Positions 7,684-15,153 of a stretch of 24,191 nt of DNA are shown one piece after another. The stretch spans positions 1 to 24,191 of the forward strand of contig JAHJSX010000120.1 of assembly GCA_018830205.1 (NCBI GenBank), read 5' to 3'. The notes below the pieces were generated by a model, which saw only the letters and a program-made list of their open reading frames with translations, searched no databases and was not told where the DNA came from. Made by a program: the position numbers and the translations under genes. The DNA comes from an archaeon (GTDB lineage: Archaea; Hydrothermarchaeota; Hydrothermarchaeia; Hydrothermarchaeales; Hydrothermarchaeaceae). Positions within the stretch are counted from its first letter, which is position 1. The number at the start of each line of letters is the position of its first letter.

Positions 7684-8568
7684 GTGAGGATAAACTTGGA
7701 CCCGAAAAAGAAGGCTGAACTTTCTTTCATATCCCATGCCCATTCTGACCATGTTCCGTCTTCTATTGAAGGGAAAGTCCTGCTTTCAGGGCACACGCAA
7801 ACATTGATTTCAAAGCCAGGGACGCAGGCGCATGAATTCGGGGAGAGTATCCACGTTGGGCCGCTTGAACTCAGCATCCTTGAGTCGGGCCATATACTCG
7901 GGTCCGGGCAGCTTCTGGTCGAAAACGGCATGCGTGTCGTTTATACCGGTGATTTAAACCTGAAGGGCGGCGCCACTTCACCCAAAGCGGCCGTGCCGAA
8001 GTGCGACGTCCTGATAATCGAGACGACCTACGGGCACCCTCGTTATAATTTTCCAAAAAGAGAGGAAGTTGTGGGAGCGATAAAAGATTGGGTTGACGAC
8101 TGCCACGCCAAAGACCAGACGCCGGTGATGCTTGGATATTCGCTTGGCAAGGCCCAGGAGCTTACAAAATACCTGAGCTGCGATTTTGAAGTTGGCGTGC
8201 ATGAATCAATCTATCATTATAATCAAAAATACAAAGAGTTGGGCGTGGATTTGGGGGAGTACTCGCTTCTTGACGGGAAGCGCCCGGAAGTTGCAATAAT
8301 CCCGCCCAGCGCAAGGAAATCCTTCAACAATGAGGACTATCGATTTGCATTTACAAGCGGGTGGGCCCTGACTAGCGGAGGGGCGCGTAGATACAGCGCA
8401 AACACAGGCTTCCCTCTGACAGACCACTGTGGATTTGACGAACTAATCGAGTACGTGGAGCGCGCAGACCCCCAGATGGTTTACACAACGCATGGTTTCG
8501 CAGAGGATTTCTCAGAAGAGCTCCACGAGAGGGGATTTTATTCGGAACCTATAAGTTCGATGAAATAA
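7684..8568 (+). CDS. Beta-lactamase-fold beta-CASP metallo-hydrolase, RNA-exonuclease-like
   Basis: This is a metallo-beta-lactamase-fold protein of the short YSH1/CPSF-like archaeal group, whose characterised relatives cut or trim RNA. The zinc motif SHAHSDH is at residues 17-23 counted from GTG 7684, with further ligands H70 (ESGH) and D90 (YTGD). The C-terminal beta-CASP-type markers are TDHCGFDEL and TTHGF. The 294-residue length is typical of this short group, which has no KH domains. The true N-terminus probably lies upstream: the frame is open and reads FKGNGIELEIGG just before GTG 7684, which looks like the expected first strands, yet there is no ATG, GTG or TTG. GGAGG at 7630-7634 sits 7 bases before an in-frame ATC at 7642. 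It is followed after 10 bases by dtdA, so the two may be co-transcribed. Confidence 0.82.
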   Translation: MRINLDPKKKAELSFISHAHSDHVPSSIEGKVLLSGHTQTLISKPGTQAHEFGESIHVGPLELSILESGHILGSGQLLVENGMRVVYTGDLNLKGGATSPKAAVPKCDVLIIETTYGHPRYNFPKREEVVGAIKDWVDDCHAKDQTPVMLGYSLGKAQELTKYLSCDFEVGVHESIYHYNQKYKELGVDLGEYSLLDGKRPEVAIIPPSARKSFNNEDYRFAFTSGWALTSGGARRYSANTGFPLTDHCGFDELIEYVERADPQMVYTTHGFAEDFSEELHERGFYSEPISSMK

Positions 8569-8578
8569 TTCTTTTTGT

Positions 8579-9829
8579 ATGCGCCTGATTGTAACCTCCC
8601 AAAAAGACATCGCCGGCTCAAACATCTACGAGATGCTGGCCTGCGATTTCGGCTTTAAAGAAGACGGGGATTTTGAGGGGAAGCCTGTTTACAAAAAAGG
8701 TGACATCTGGCTCATCGCAACAGGGCGCGGGCAGGTGGAGGCAGAGCATCTCGATGAGTTTTTTAATCCTGATTATTACGTGTTTGCATCGCGCCACCGC
8801 AGCGAGTCAGGGGAGCGGACGCTTACCGTGCATGTAACTGGCAATCTTACTGAAAAAGCAGAGGTTGGTGGTAAGCCAAAGGAGCTCGCATACGCGAACC
8901 CGGATGCCATGAAAGTTGCGCTCTTGGAGCTTGAAAAGGGAAGAGAGGAAAAAAATCTCGACTACAAGGTCTCGATGGAGGCAACACACCACGGGCCGAC
9001 AGGCCTTAAAAAGCCAGTGCTTTTCGTTGAGGTCGGTAGTACAGAGGATGAGTGGCGGGATGAAAATGCGGTTGAGGTGGTTGCAAGAGCTGCACTTGCG
9101 GCTGCCGAGAACAAAGAAGAATTCACGCGTGCTATCGGCATCGGGGGGAATCACTATGCGCCCGTGCACACAAAGGCGGTGCTTGGCACTGATATCTCCA
9201 TCGGCCATATAATTCCGATATATGCAGTAAGCGAAATAGGGTTAAAAGAATTTAAAAAGGCATCTGAAAAGACCGGGGCCGAGTTCGGGTTCCTCGACTG
9301 GAAGGGTATGCGAAAGGAGCACAAGGACAGAGTGAGGGGGTTTGCAGAGGAGCTTGGCCTTCCGCTAAAGCGCGGGAAGGATATAATGGGGGCCTCAAAG
9401 CTGCCTGAATTTGAAATCGAAGAGGAGTTCTTCAATGAGGCCGTTAAAGCGAACAGAAAAATCATTTCTGATGCCATAGAAAAACACGGGGGCGTCCCAA
9501 AGTCCAATAAAGATGGAAGCATGTCTAATAAAATTTCATCAAAAATGGACATTCGAAAGGCTGTAATTTCGGCCTGCATCAAGGCGCTTTTACAAAAATA
9601 TGATTTGAAATTTGATGGAAATCTGGTCCTAAAAGAAGAAAAGATTGACATGAAAAAGATAGAATTACTCGGCATAAAACCTGGGCCGATTCTTGGAAAA
9701 ATCGCGCATGGTCAAAGTGTAGAAGTAAACGGTGTTGCCATTACCAAGGACATGATTGCATCTGAAGAAACAAGAGTCATAGAAATAAAAGAAAACCTCA
9801 CAAAAGACATTTTAGAGACCATGTTGTAA
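8579..9829 (+). CDS. dtdA: D-aminoacyl-tRNA deacylase DtdA with C-terminal extension
   Basis: DtdA (the archaeal/plant GEK1 type) removes D-amino acids wrongly attached to tRNA. The catalytic core covers about residues 1-275, with the family motifs SRHRSESG at 71-78, EATHHGP at 134-140 and GGNHYAP at 189-195, whose His residues are likely zinc and substrate ligands. The Pyrococcus enzyme is about 270 residues; this one is 416. The extra 140 residues form a charged helical part (about 275-345) and an end containing LGIKPGPILGKIAHGQSVEV, resembling a GPxxGK element of tRNase Z enzymes. Longer DtdA proteins are known in some other archaea, so the extension is not unique. The gene follows the beta-CASP gene by 10 bases with no clear SD. 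A T-rich stretch at 9837-9845 may terminate the transcript. Confidence 0.9.
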   Translation: MRLIVTSQKDIAGSNIYEMLACDFGFKEDGDFEGKPVYKKGDIWLIATGRGQVEAEHLDEFFNPDYYVFASRHRSESGERTLTVHVTGNLTEKAEVGGKPKELAYANPDAMKVALLELEKGREEKNLDYKVSMEATHHGPTGLKKPVLFVEVGSTEDEWRDENAVEVVARAALAAAENKEEFTRAIGIGGNHYAPVHTKAVLGTDISIGHIIPIYAVSEIGLKEFKKASEKTGAEFGFLDWKGMRKEHKDRVRGFAEELGLPLKRGKDIMGASKLPEFEIEEEFFNEAVKANRKIISDAIEKHGGVPKSNKDGSMSNKISSKMDIRKAVISACIKALLQKYDLKFDGNLVLKEEKIDMKKIELLGIKPGPILGKIAHGQSVEVNGVAITKDMIASEETRVIEIKENLTKDILETML

Positions 9830-9861
9830 TTGTCATTATTTTTAATAAAGTTATAGTAAAC

Positions 9862-9869
9862 TTTATAAA
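9862..9869 (+). promoter_or_regulatory. TATA box of the ATP synthase F-A-B-D operon
   Basis: TTTATAAA is centred about 28 bases before ATG 9894, the standard archaeal TATA-to-start spacing, which supports a leaderless transcript. It is the best-formed core promoter on the plus strand here. Confidence 0.7.
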
Positions 9870-9893
9870 CCTAACAAATAGATGTCAGTGGAT

Positions 9894-10208
9894 ATGGAGA
9901 TAGGTGTGGTTGGAGATTTTGACACTGTGACAGGTTTCAGGCTGGCAGGCGTCAAGGAGGCTTACGAAGCGGTGGAACCGGGGGCGGCAGTGAAAAATCT
10001 AAAGAAACTAATGAAAGAAGACGTGGGGCTTATAATTATTACAGAAAGGCTCGCTGACCAGATTCGAGATGAGCTGGATGCATTAACAGCGGGCAAGGCA
10101 CTTCCGTTAATAGTGGAAATTCAGGACAAGGGCGGACCTATTGAAGGAAAGATTGACCCTATTATGGCGCTCATCAAAAAGGCTGTTGGCGTCGATATTA
10201 AATTCTAA
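9894..10208 (+). CDS. atpF: A-type ATP synthase subunit F
   Basis: Subunit F is a small central-stalk protein of the archaeal A1 motor. The 104-residue product begins MEIGVVGDFDTVTGFRLAG, the family N-terminus, and contains GLIIITERLAD and the C-terminal IEGKIDPIMALIKKAVG helix. ATG 9882 and GTG 9888 are also in frame. I chose 9894 because it gives the standard N-terminus and fits a leaderless start from the TATA box at 9862. It heads the atpF-atpA-atpB-atpD cluster. Genes for H, I, K, E and C, which precede F in the usual archaeal operon, are not in this window. Confidence 0.9.
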   Translation: MEIGVVGDFDTVTGFRLAGVKEAYEAVEPGAAVKNLKKLMKEDVGLIIITERLADQIRDELDALTAGKALPLIVEIQDKGGPIEGKIDPIMALIKKAVGVDIKF

Positions 10209-10220
10209 TAAATTCTAATA
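10201..10220 (+). repeat. Perfect 10-base tandem duplication at the end of atpF
   Basis: AATTCTAATA occurs twice back to back. The first copy contains the atpF stop codon and the second lies in the untranslated spacer before atpA. It leaves the atpA SD (GAGGTG) intact. Confidence 0.85.
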
Positions 10221-10252
10221 AGAGGTAGAGGAGAAACACGAGAGGTGAAAAG

Positions 10253-12031
10253 ATGGCAAAGGGAAAGATAGTAAAAGTAGCTGGTCCTGTCATTGTTGCA
10301 AAAGGAATGCGGGGCGCGCAGATGTACGAGGTTGTAAGGGTTGGAGAGGAAAACCTCATTGGAGAGGTCATAGAACTCGAGGGGGATGAAGCGACTATCC
10401 AGGTGTACGAGGAAACTGCAGGTATTGCCCCTGGAGCACCTGTGATAAGTACGGGTACGTCGCTTACTGTCGAACTTGGGCCCGGCATCATGAAGACTAT
10501 TTATGACGGAATCCAGAGGCCCCTTGAAGTCGTCAAGGCCAAGACGGGCACCTATATTGAACGGGGTGTTGAAGTCCCATCGATTGACAGAAAGAAAAAA
10601 TGGAAATTTACGCCAATTGCGAAAAAGGGCGACAAGGTTGTAGCAGGAGACTTTCTTGGTGAGGTGCCTGAAACAGAAGTCGTCATGCACAAAATCATGG
10701 TCCCTCCTGATGTGGAAGGAGTGGCAGAGGTTATAGAGATAATTGGTGCTGGAAACTACACGGTTGAGGAAAAAATTGCAGTGCTCAAGACACAAGCCGG
10801 CGAAAAAGAGTTGCAGATGATGCATAAGTGGCCGGTGAGGATTGGCAGGCCCTACAAAGAGAAGCATGCCCCGAACATCCCACTAATCACGGGCCAGAGG
10901 ATTCTTGACACATTTTTCCCTGTTGCAAAAGGCGGCACGGCCGCTATTCCTGGGCCATTTGGTGCTGGAAAGACTGTTACACAACAGCAGCTTGCAAAAT
11001 GGTGCGACGCAGAGATTATCGTTTATGTCGGCTGCGGCGAGCGCGGAAACGAAATGACTGAAGTGCTTGAGGAGTTCCCTGAGCTGACTGACCCAAAAAG
11101 CGGAAAGCCCTTGATGGAGCGGACGACAATGATTGCAAACACCTCAAACATGCCGGTGGCTGCGCGAGACGCAAGTGTTTATACAGGCATCACATTGGGT
11201 GAATATTACAGAGACATGGGATACAGTGTAGCGCTCATGGCCGACTCCACGTCTAGGTGGGCAGAGGCTATGAGAGAAATCTCAGGGCGTCTCGAAGAGA
11301 TGCCTGGGGAAGAAGGATACCCCGCATATCTTGCATCAAGGCTTGCAGACTTCTACGAGCGTGCAGGCAGAGTGCAGACGAATGGCAGCGATGAAAGGTA
11401 CGGCTCACTTAGCGTTATCGGTGCGGTATCTCCGCCTGGCGGCGACTTCTCAGAACCTGTCACCCAGAATACACTGCGTATTACCAAAGTGTTCTGGGCG
11501 CTTGACGCAAAACTTGCAGACAGGAGGCACTTCCCTGCCATCAACTGGCTTACCAGCTACTCACTTTATCTCGACAACATTGAGGGCTGGTGGAGCGAAG
11601 AGGTCTCACCTGAGTGGAAGGACCTAAGGATAAAGGCTATGGCGCTGCTCCAGAAAGAGTCAGAGCTTCAGGAAATCGTCCAACTGGTCGGTGCAGATGC
11701 ACTGCCAGAAGGCGACAGGGTCAGGCTTGAGGGTGCAAGGGTAATAAGAGAAGACTTCCTGCAGCAGTTCGCATATGACGAAGTCGACTCGTACTGCAGC
11801 CCAAATAAGCAGTTCGAAATGCTGAAAGTATGTCTTGGCTTTTATGACAAGTGCCTTGAGGCGCTGGAAAAAGGTCTGCCTGCAAATGAAATCGTAGAGA
11901 TACAGGTAAAAGACGATATTGCCAGGCTGAAGTTCGTGCCGGATGACAAACTAGACGCAAAGCTAAAGGAAATAAACAAGAAAATCGATGACCAGTTGAA
12001 GGCTCTTTTAGATAAGCGAGAGGTGAATTAA
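10253..12031 (+). CDS. atpA: A-type ATP synthase catalytic subunit A
   Basis: Subunit A carries the catalytic nucleotide site of the A1 head (A3B3) and makes or hydrolyses ATP at the inner face of the membrane. The 592-residue length is normal. The N-terminal beta barrel begins GKIVKVAGPVIVAKGM, the bulge domain typical of A subunits covers about 110-185, and the P-loop GPFGAGKT is at 234-241 (the A-type form). Later motifs include GCGERGNEMTEVLEEFP and MADSTSRWAEAMREISGRLE. There is no intein at the P-loop, a known insertion site in some archaea. ATG 10253 has a strong GAGGTG SD. It is followed after 1 base by atpB, so the two are translationally linked. Whether the motor uses H+ or Na+ depends on subunit K, which is not here. 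Confidence 0.97.
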   Translation: MAKGKIVKVAGPVIVAKGMRGAQMYEVVRVGEENLIGEVIELEGDEATIQVYEETAGIAPGAPVISTGTSLTVELGPGIMKTIYDGIQRPLEVVKAKTGTYIERGVEVPSIDRKKKWKFTPIAKKGDKVVAGDFLGEVPETEVVMHKIMVPPDVEGVAEVIEIIGAGNYTVEEKIAVLKTQAGEKELQMMHKWPVRIGRPYKEKHAPNIPLITGQRILDTFFPVAKGGTAAIPGPFGAGKTVTQQQLAKWCDAEIIVYVGCGERGNEMTEVLEEFPELTDPKSGKPLMERTTMIANTSNMPVAARDASVYTGITLGEYYRDMGYSVALMADSTSRWAEAMREISGRLEEMPGEEGYPAYLASRLADFYERAGRVQTNGSDERYGSLSVIGAVSPPGGDFSEPVTQNTLRITKVFWALDAKLADRRHFPAINWLTSYSLYLDNIEGWWSEEVSPEWKDLRIKAMALLQKESELQEIVQLVGADALPEGDRVRLEGARVIREDFLQQFAYDEVDSYCSPNKQFEMLKVCLGFYDKCLEALEKGLPANEIVEIQVKDDIARLKFVPDDKLDAKLKEINKKIDDQLKALLDKREVN

Positions 12032-12032
12032 A

Positions 12033-13418
12033 ATGGTTTCCGTTAAAGAGTACACGTCAGTGACAGAGGTTGCAGGACCTTTGATGATTGTAGAAGGGGT
12101 AGAAGGCGTGGGTTATGGGGAGGTCGTAGACATAACAATCCCCTCTGGCGAAAAGCGAAGAGGACAGGTGCTTGAATCCGCAGAGGGAAGAGCCGTCGTA
12201 CAGGTCTTTGAAGGGACACGAGGTATTGACACAAAGGGAACGAAAGTAAGGTTCACTGGAGAGACTATGAAGATTGGGGTGTCAAGCGAGATGCTTGGAA
12301 GGATATTTGACGGTACAGGGAGGCCAATCGACAAGGGGCCAGAGATTATCGCAGAAGAATACCGCGACATACACGGGAACCCAATGAACCCGACAGCACG
12401 AGAATTCCCAAGGGCGTTTATCCAGACAGGTATTTCAACTATAGACTGCATGAATACCCTCGTTAGAGGGCAAAAACTCCCAATCTTCTCTGGTGCCGGA
12501 CTGCCGCACAACGAGCTTGCTGCACAGATTGCAAGGCAGGCAAAGGTTCTAGGGGAAGCAGAGGAGTTCGCTGTCGTGTTTGCTGCAATGGGCATCACAT
12601 TTGAAGAAGCGTCGTATTTCATGAAAGATTTCGAGAGGACGGGAGCACTTGAAAGGGTGGTCGCGTTTATTAACCTTGCAGACGACCCAGCAATCGAGAG
12701 GATTATCACCCCGAGAATGGCGCTTACAACTGCTGAATACCTCGCTTATGAGAAAGGCATGCAGATTCTTGTTATAACAACCGATTTGACGAACTACTGC
12801 GAAGCCCTGCGAGAGATAGCTGCAGCAAGAAGCGAAGTTCCTGGAAGAAGGGGTTATCCCGGGTACATGTATACTGACCTTGCGACAATGTATGAAAGAG
12901 CAGGCAGAGTTATCGGCAACAAGGGCTCAATTACACAGGTGCCAATTCTTACCATGCCTGACGACGACATTACCCATCCCATTCCTGACCTTACAGGTTA
13001 TATTACTGAAGGCCAGTTTGTGCTCTCAAGGGAAATCCACAGAAAGGGTATCGCCCCGCCTGTGGACGTGCTGCCGTCTCTTTCAAGGCTTATGAAGGGC
13101 GGTATTGGTGAGGGCATGACAAGGGAAGACCATGCAAACGTTTCTGACCAGCTTTATTCAGCATACGCTGAAGGCAGGGATTTAAGAGACCTTGTAGCGG
13201 TGGTCGGTGAGGAGGCCCTGACTGAAAAAGACAGAAAATTCCTTGAATTCTCTGACAGATTCGAGAAAGAGTTCGTGAACCAGGGCAGTGACGAAGACCG
13301 CACAATTGAGCAGACGCTTACACTTGGCTGGGAACTTCTTAGCATCCTGCCTGAGCGAGAACTCAAGAGGATAAAAGACGAATTTATCGAAAAATATCAC
13401 CCGGCCCATAAAAAGTAA
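12033..13418 (+). CDS. atpB: A-type ATP synthase regulatory subunit B
   Basis: Subunit B alternates with A in the A1 hexamer and has a non-catalytic nucleotide site. The 461-residue length matches the family. The place of the P-loop is taken by FSGAGLPHNELAAQ (G154-N160), the expected degenerate form. Other family blocks are FDGTGRPID, IQTGISTIDCMNTLVRGQK, FAAMGITFEEA, EVPGRRGYPGYMYTDLATMYERAG and the DDITHPIPDLTGYITEGQ segment. ATG 12033 has a GAGGTG SD inside the end of atpA. It is separated from atpD by 15 bases and is clearly part of the same operon. Confidence 0.97.
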   Translation: MVSVKEYTSVTEVAGPLMIVEGVEGVGYGEVVDITIPSGEKRRGQVLESAEGRAVVQVFEGTRGIDTKGTKVRFTGETMKIGVSSEMLGRIFDGTGRPIDKGPEIIAEEYRDIHGNPMNPTAREFPRAFIQTGISTIDCMNTLVRGQKLPIFSGAGLPHNELAAQIARQAKVLGEAEEFAVVFAAMGITFEEASYFMKDFERTGALERVVAFINLADDPAIERIITPRMALTTAEYLAYEKGMQILVITTDLTNYCEALREIAAARSEVPGRRGYPGYMYTDLATMYERAGRVIGNKGSITQVPILTMPDDDITHPIPDLTGYITEGQFVLSREIHRKGIAPPVDVLPSLSRLMKGGIGEGMTREDHANVSDQLYSAYAEGRDLRDLVAVVGEEALTEKDRKFLEFSDRFEKEFVNQGSDEDRTIEQTLTLGWELLSILPERELKRIKDEFIEKYHPAHKK

Positions 13419-13433
13419 CATGGGGACATCCAA

Positions 13434-14072
13434 ATGGCAGAAAAGATTGAGGGCGTCAAACCCACACGAATGGAGCTACTCCGGCTGAAGCGCAAGACAA
13501 AGCTTGCAGTTAAGGGGCACCGCCTCCTGAAGCAGAAGCGAGACGCCTTGATAATGGAGTTCTTCAATATTCTTGAGGAGGCAAAGGGAGTCAGAAAGGA
13601 GGCGAATGAATCTCTAATCAAGGCCTTTGAGTCCATTATTCTGGCACGCGGAACTTTGGGTACAATGACAGTCACGCAGGCTTCAATGGCCACAGGCGAT
13701 GTCGCCCCTCTTGAAACACAAACCAAGAGCATTATGGGAGTAAAAGTGCCTACCCTGAAACTCGAAGAATCACAAAGAGATGCTTCCAACAGAGGCTACA
13801 GCCTAATAGACACATCCTCAAAACTTGACGAAGCGGCAGAACAGTTCGAGAAGGCTCTCGCCGTTGTTGTACAGCTCGCTGAGGTTGAAAAGACAATCCG
13901 GCTCCTGGCAGCGGAGATAGAAAGCACAAAACGAAGAGTAAATGCACTCGAGAACATTGTAATACCGAGGCTGACAGGCACTGTAAAATACATAAAGATG
14001 CGCCTCGATGAAATGGAGCGCGAGAACTTCTTCAAGCTGAAGAGGATAAAAGCAGCAATCGACGAAGGATAG
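13434..14072 (+). CDS. atpD: A-type ATP synthase subunit D
   Basis: Subunit D is the long coiled-coil central rotor shaft of the A1 motor, the counterpart of gamma. The 212-residue length is usual. The N-terminal helix has the signature VKPTRMELLRLKRKTKLAVKG, and a long C-terminal heptad helix contains RRVNALENIVIPRL, the standard D-family motif. It is the last gene of the F-A-B-D cluster and ends 3 bases from the convergent dtxR gene. The SD is weak (GGGGAC), consistent with coupling to atpB upstream. Confidence 0.96.
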   Translation: MAEKIEGVKPTRMELLRLKRKTKLAVKGHRLLKQKRDALIMEFFNILEEAKGVRKEANESLIKAFESIILARGTLGTMTVTQASMATGDVAPLETQTKSIMGVKVPTLKLEESQRDASNRGYSLIDTSSKLDEAAEQFEKALAVVVQLAEVEKTIRLLAAEIESTKRRVNALENIVIPRLTGTVKYIKMRLDEMERENFFKLKRIKAAIDEG

Positions 14073-14075
14073 GGA

Positions 14076-14498
14076 TTAGCAGCACTTCCCTTTGGGGATG
14101 CTGTTTCCGTGCGGGCAAATTCTTGGATGGTTTAGTTTAGTGCAAACTGCGTCCGCCATTTCATCGGTTATGTGGTGTTCTATTGCGCATACCATCCCTT
14201 CATGGAGTCCGTCGTCTATATCAACGCTTAAAATCTCTGTCAAGAGAAGCTCTGCAATTCGATGATTCCTGATGATGCGTCTTGCAAGCCTCCGTCCTTT
14301 TTTTGTTAGAGCTACCCCTTCTCTTGCTCTGTAGTCCACGAGGCCTTCTTTTTCTATCTTTTTAAGCATCTCAACGGCGCTTGGAGGAGTTACTTTAAGT
14401 TCTCCTGCAACTTCGGATATCTTTGCAACCTTTTTTCCCTTCTCCTCAAGTATGAAAAGGGCCTCAAGGTACTCTTCAACGCTTTCTGTTATCTCCAT
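14076..14498 (-). CDS. Short DtxR-family metal-dependent repressor without SH3 domain
   Basis: This 140-residue protein has a winged-helix domain at about 1-65 (MEITESVEEYLEALFILEEK, then the recognition region KVTPPSAVEMLKKIEKEGLV) and the DtxR dimerisation and metal domain, with C104, E107, H108, H124 and C128. It ends in CPHGNSIPKGKCC, so C139-C140 are the last two residues. It lacks the SH3/FeoA domain of full-length DtxR. I use ATG 14498 because GGAGGG precedes it by about 6 bases; the longer in-frame start adds 22 residues with no family match. It overlaps the end of the upstream DtxR-FeoA gene by 23 bases and is the last gene of the feoB operon. It is probably an Fe(II)- or Mn(II)-responsive regulator; the metal is inferred from context. 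Confidence 0.9.
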   Translation of the reverse strand: MEITESVEEYLEALFILEEKGKKVAKISEVAGELKVTPPSAVEMLKKIEKEGLVDYRAREGVALTKKGRRLARRIIRNHRIAELLLTEILSVDIDDGLHEGMVCAIEHHITDEMADAVCTKLNHPRICPHGNSIPKGKCC

Positions 14499-15153
14499 TC
14501 TCTGCCCTCCGTACATAGATCTCTTTTGCGATGTCCTCGTCAATCGCAAGGTCGGTCTCGCCAATTTTGATGATGAATGAAGGTGTTTTCTGGTGCAGTT
14601 TTATTGTACTTCCCGGGACTACACCGAAGGTTGTCAACTTGTCAAGTCTTTTATGCTCCTTTGGTGCGATGAACACGATTCTCCCGTCCTCGCCCGGACT
14701 TAGCTCGGTAAGGGGTAAGACAAGAGGTTTCATTTCCTTTTTGAACCGCTGGCAGCATTCTCCTCTTGGAATCGGATTCCCATGATTGCAGACAGGCGGA
14801 TGTCCAAGAAACGTGCACACGCTCTCTGTTACGTCGGGGCCCAGTATGTGCTCGAACTTGCATGCCTCGGCGTGTACGGCTTCGTCGCTTAGTTCAAATA
14901 TCTGTGACAGGAGGACTTCTGCAAGCCGGTGCCGCCTTATGATGTCCCTAGCCATGGCGTCGCCTTTTTTTGTGAGCGAAATCTTGTCCCCCTTTATCTC
15001 AACAAGTGCAGCGTTTTCCATTTCCTCTATGATTCGCTCTGGGTTTTCCTGCTCGGAAATCCTTAACGCCTCGCCAAGGGAATCAACGTTTCTCTCCTTG
15101 AGTGTCCACAAAAGCTCCAATAACTCATCTATGTCATGTTCATGAATTGTCAT
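14476..15153 (-). CDS. DtxR-family repressor fused to a FeoA/SH3-like domain
   Basis: This 225-residue protein has a winged-helix domain at about 5-65, a DtxR dimerisation domain at about 66-140 (RRHRLAEVLLSQIF, C98, H102, H118, C122) and a FeoA-like beta-barrel at about 143-217 (LTELSPGEDGRIVFI, TTFGVVPGSTIKL, IDEDIAKEIYV). It shares with its neighbour the motif HGNPIPRGECC (C133-C134). The FeoA domain could act as the metal-responsive SH3 domain of DtxR or contact FeoB; no separate feoA gene is present in this operon. Its ATG overlaps the feoB stop by 4 bases (ATGA), so it is translationally coupled, with GAGGTG as SD. It probably represses the operon when iron is abundant. Confidence 0.9.
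   Translation of the reverse strand: MTIHEHDIDELLELLWTLKERNVDSLGEALRISEQENPERIIEEMENAALVEIKGDKISLTKKGDAMARDIIRRHRLAEVLLSQIFELSDEAVHAEACKFEHILGPDVTESVCTFLGHPPVCNHGNPIPRGECCQRFKKEMKPLVLPLTELSPGEDGRIVFIAPKEHKRLDKLTTFGVVPGSTIKLHQKTPSFIIKIGETDLAIDEDIAKEIYVRRAENGDNRKR

Noticed and set aside
7558..7752. 65-codon N-terminal extension of CofC
   Set aside because: It has no family similarity, crosses the divergent metallo-hydrolase start region, and the standard CofC N-terminus begins at ATG 7557.
10950..11000. Intein at the AtpA P-loop
   Set aside because: The P-loop GPFGAGKT and flanks are uninterrupted and the total length is normal.
12113..12709. 198-codon antisense frame inside atpB
   Set aside because: The sense strand encodes a full, highly conserved ATP synthase subunit; the antisense product has no recognisable motif.
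14499..14564. 22-codon extension of the short DtxR protein
   Set aside because: It overlaps the DtxR-FeoA coding end, has no family match, and GGAGGG marks ATG 14498.
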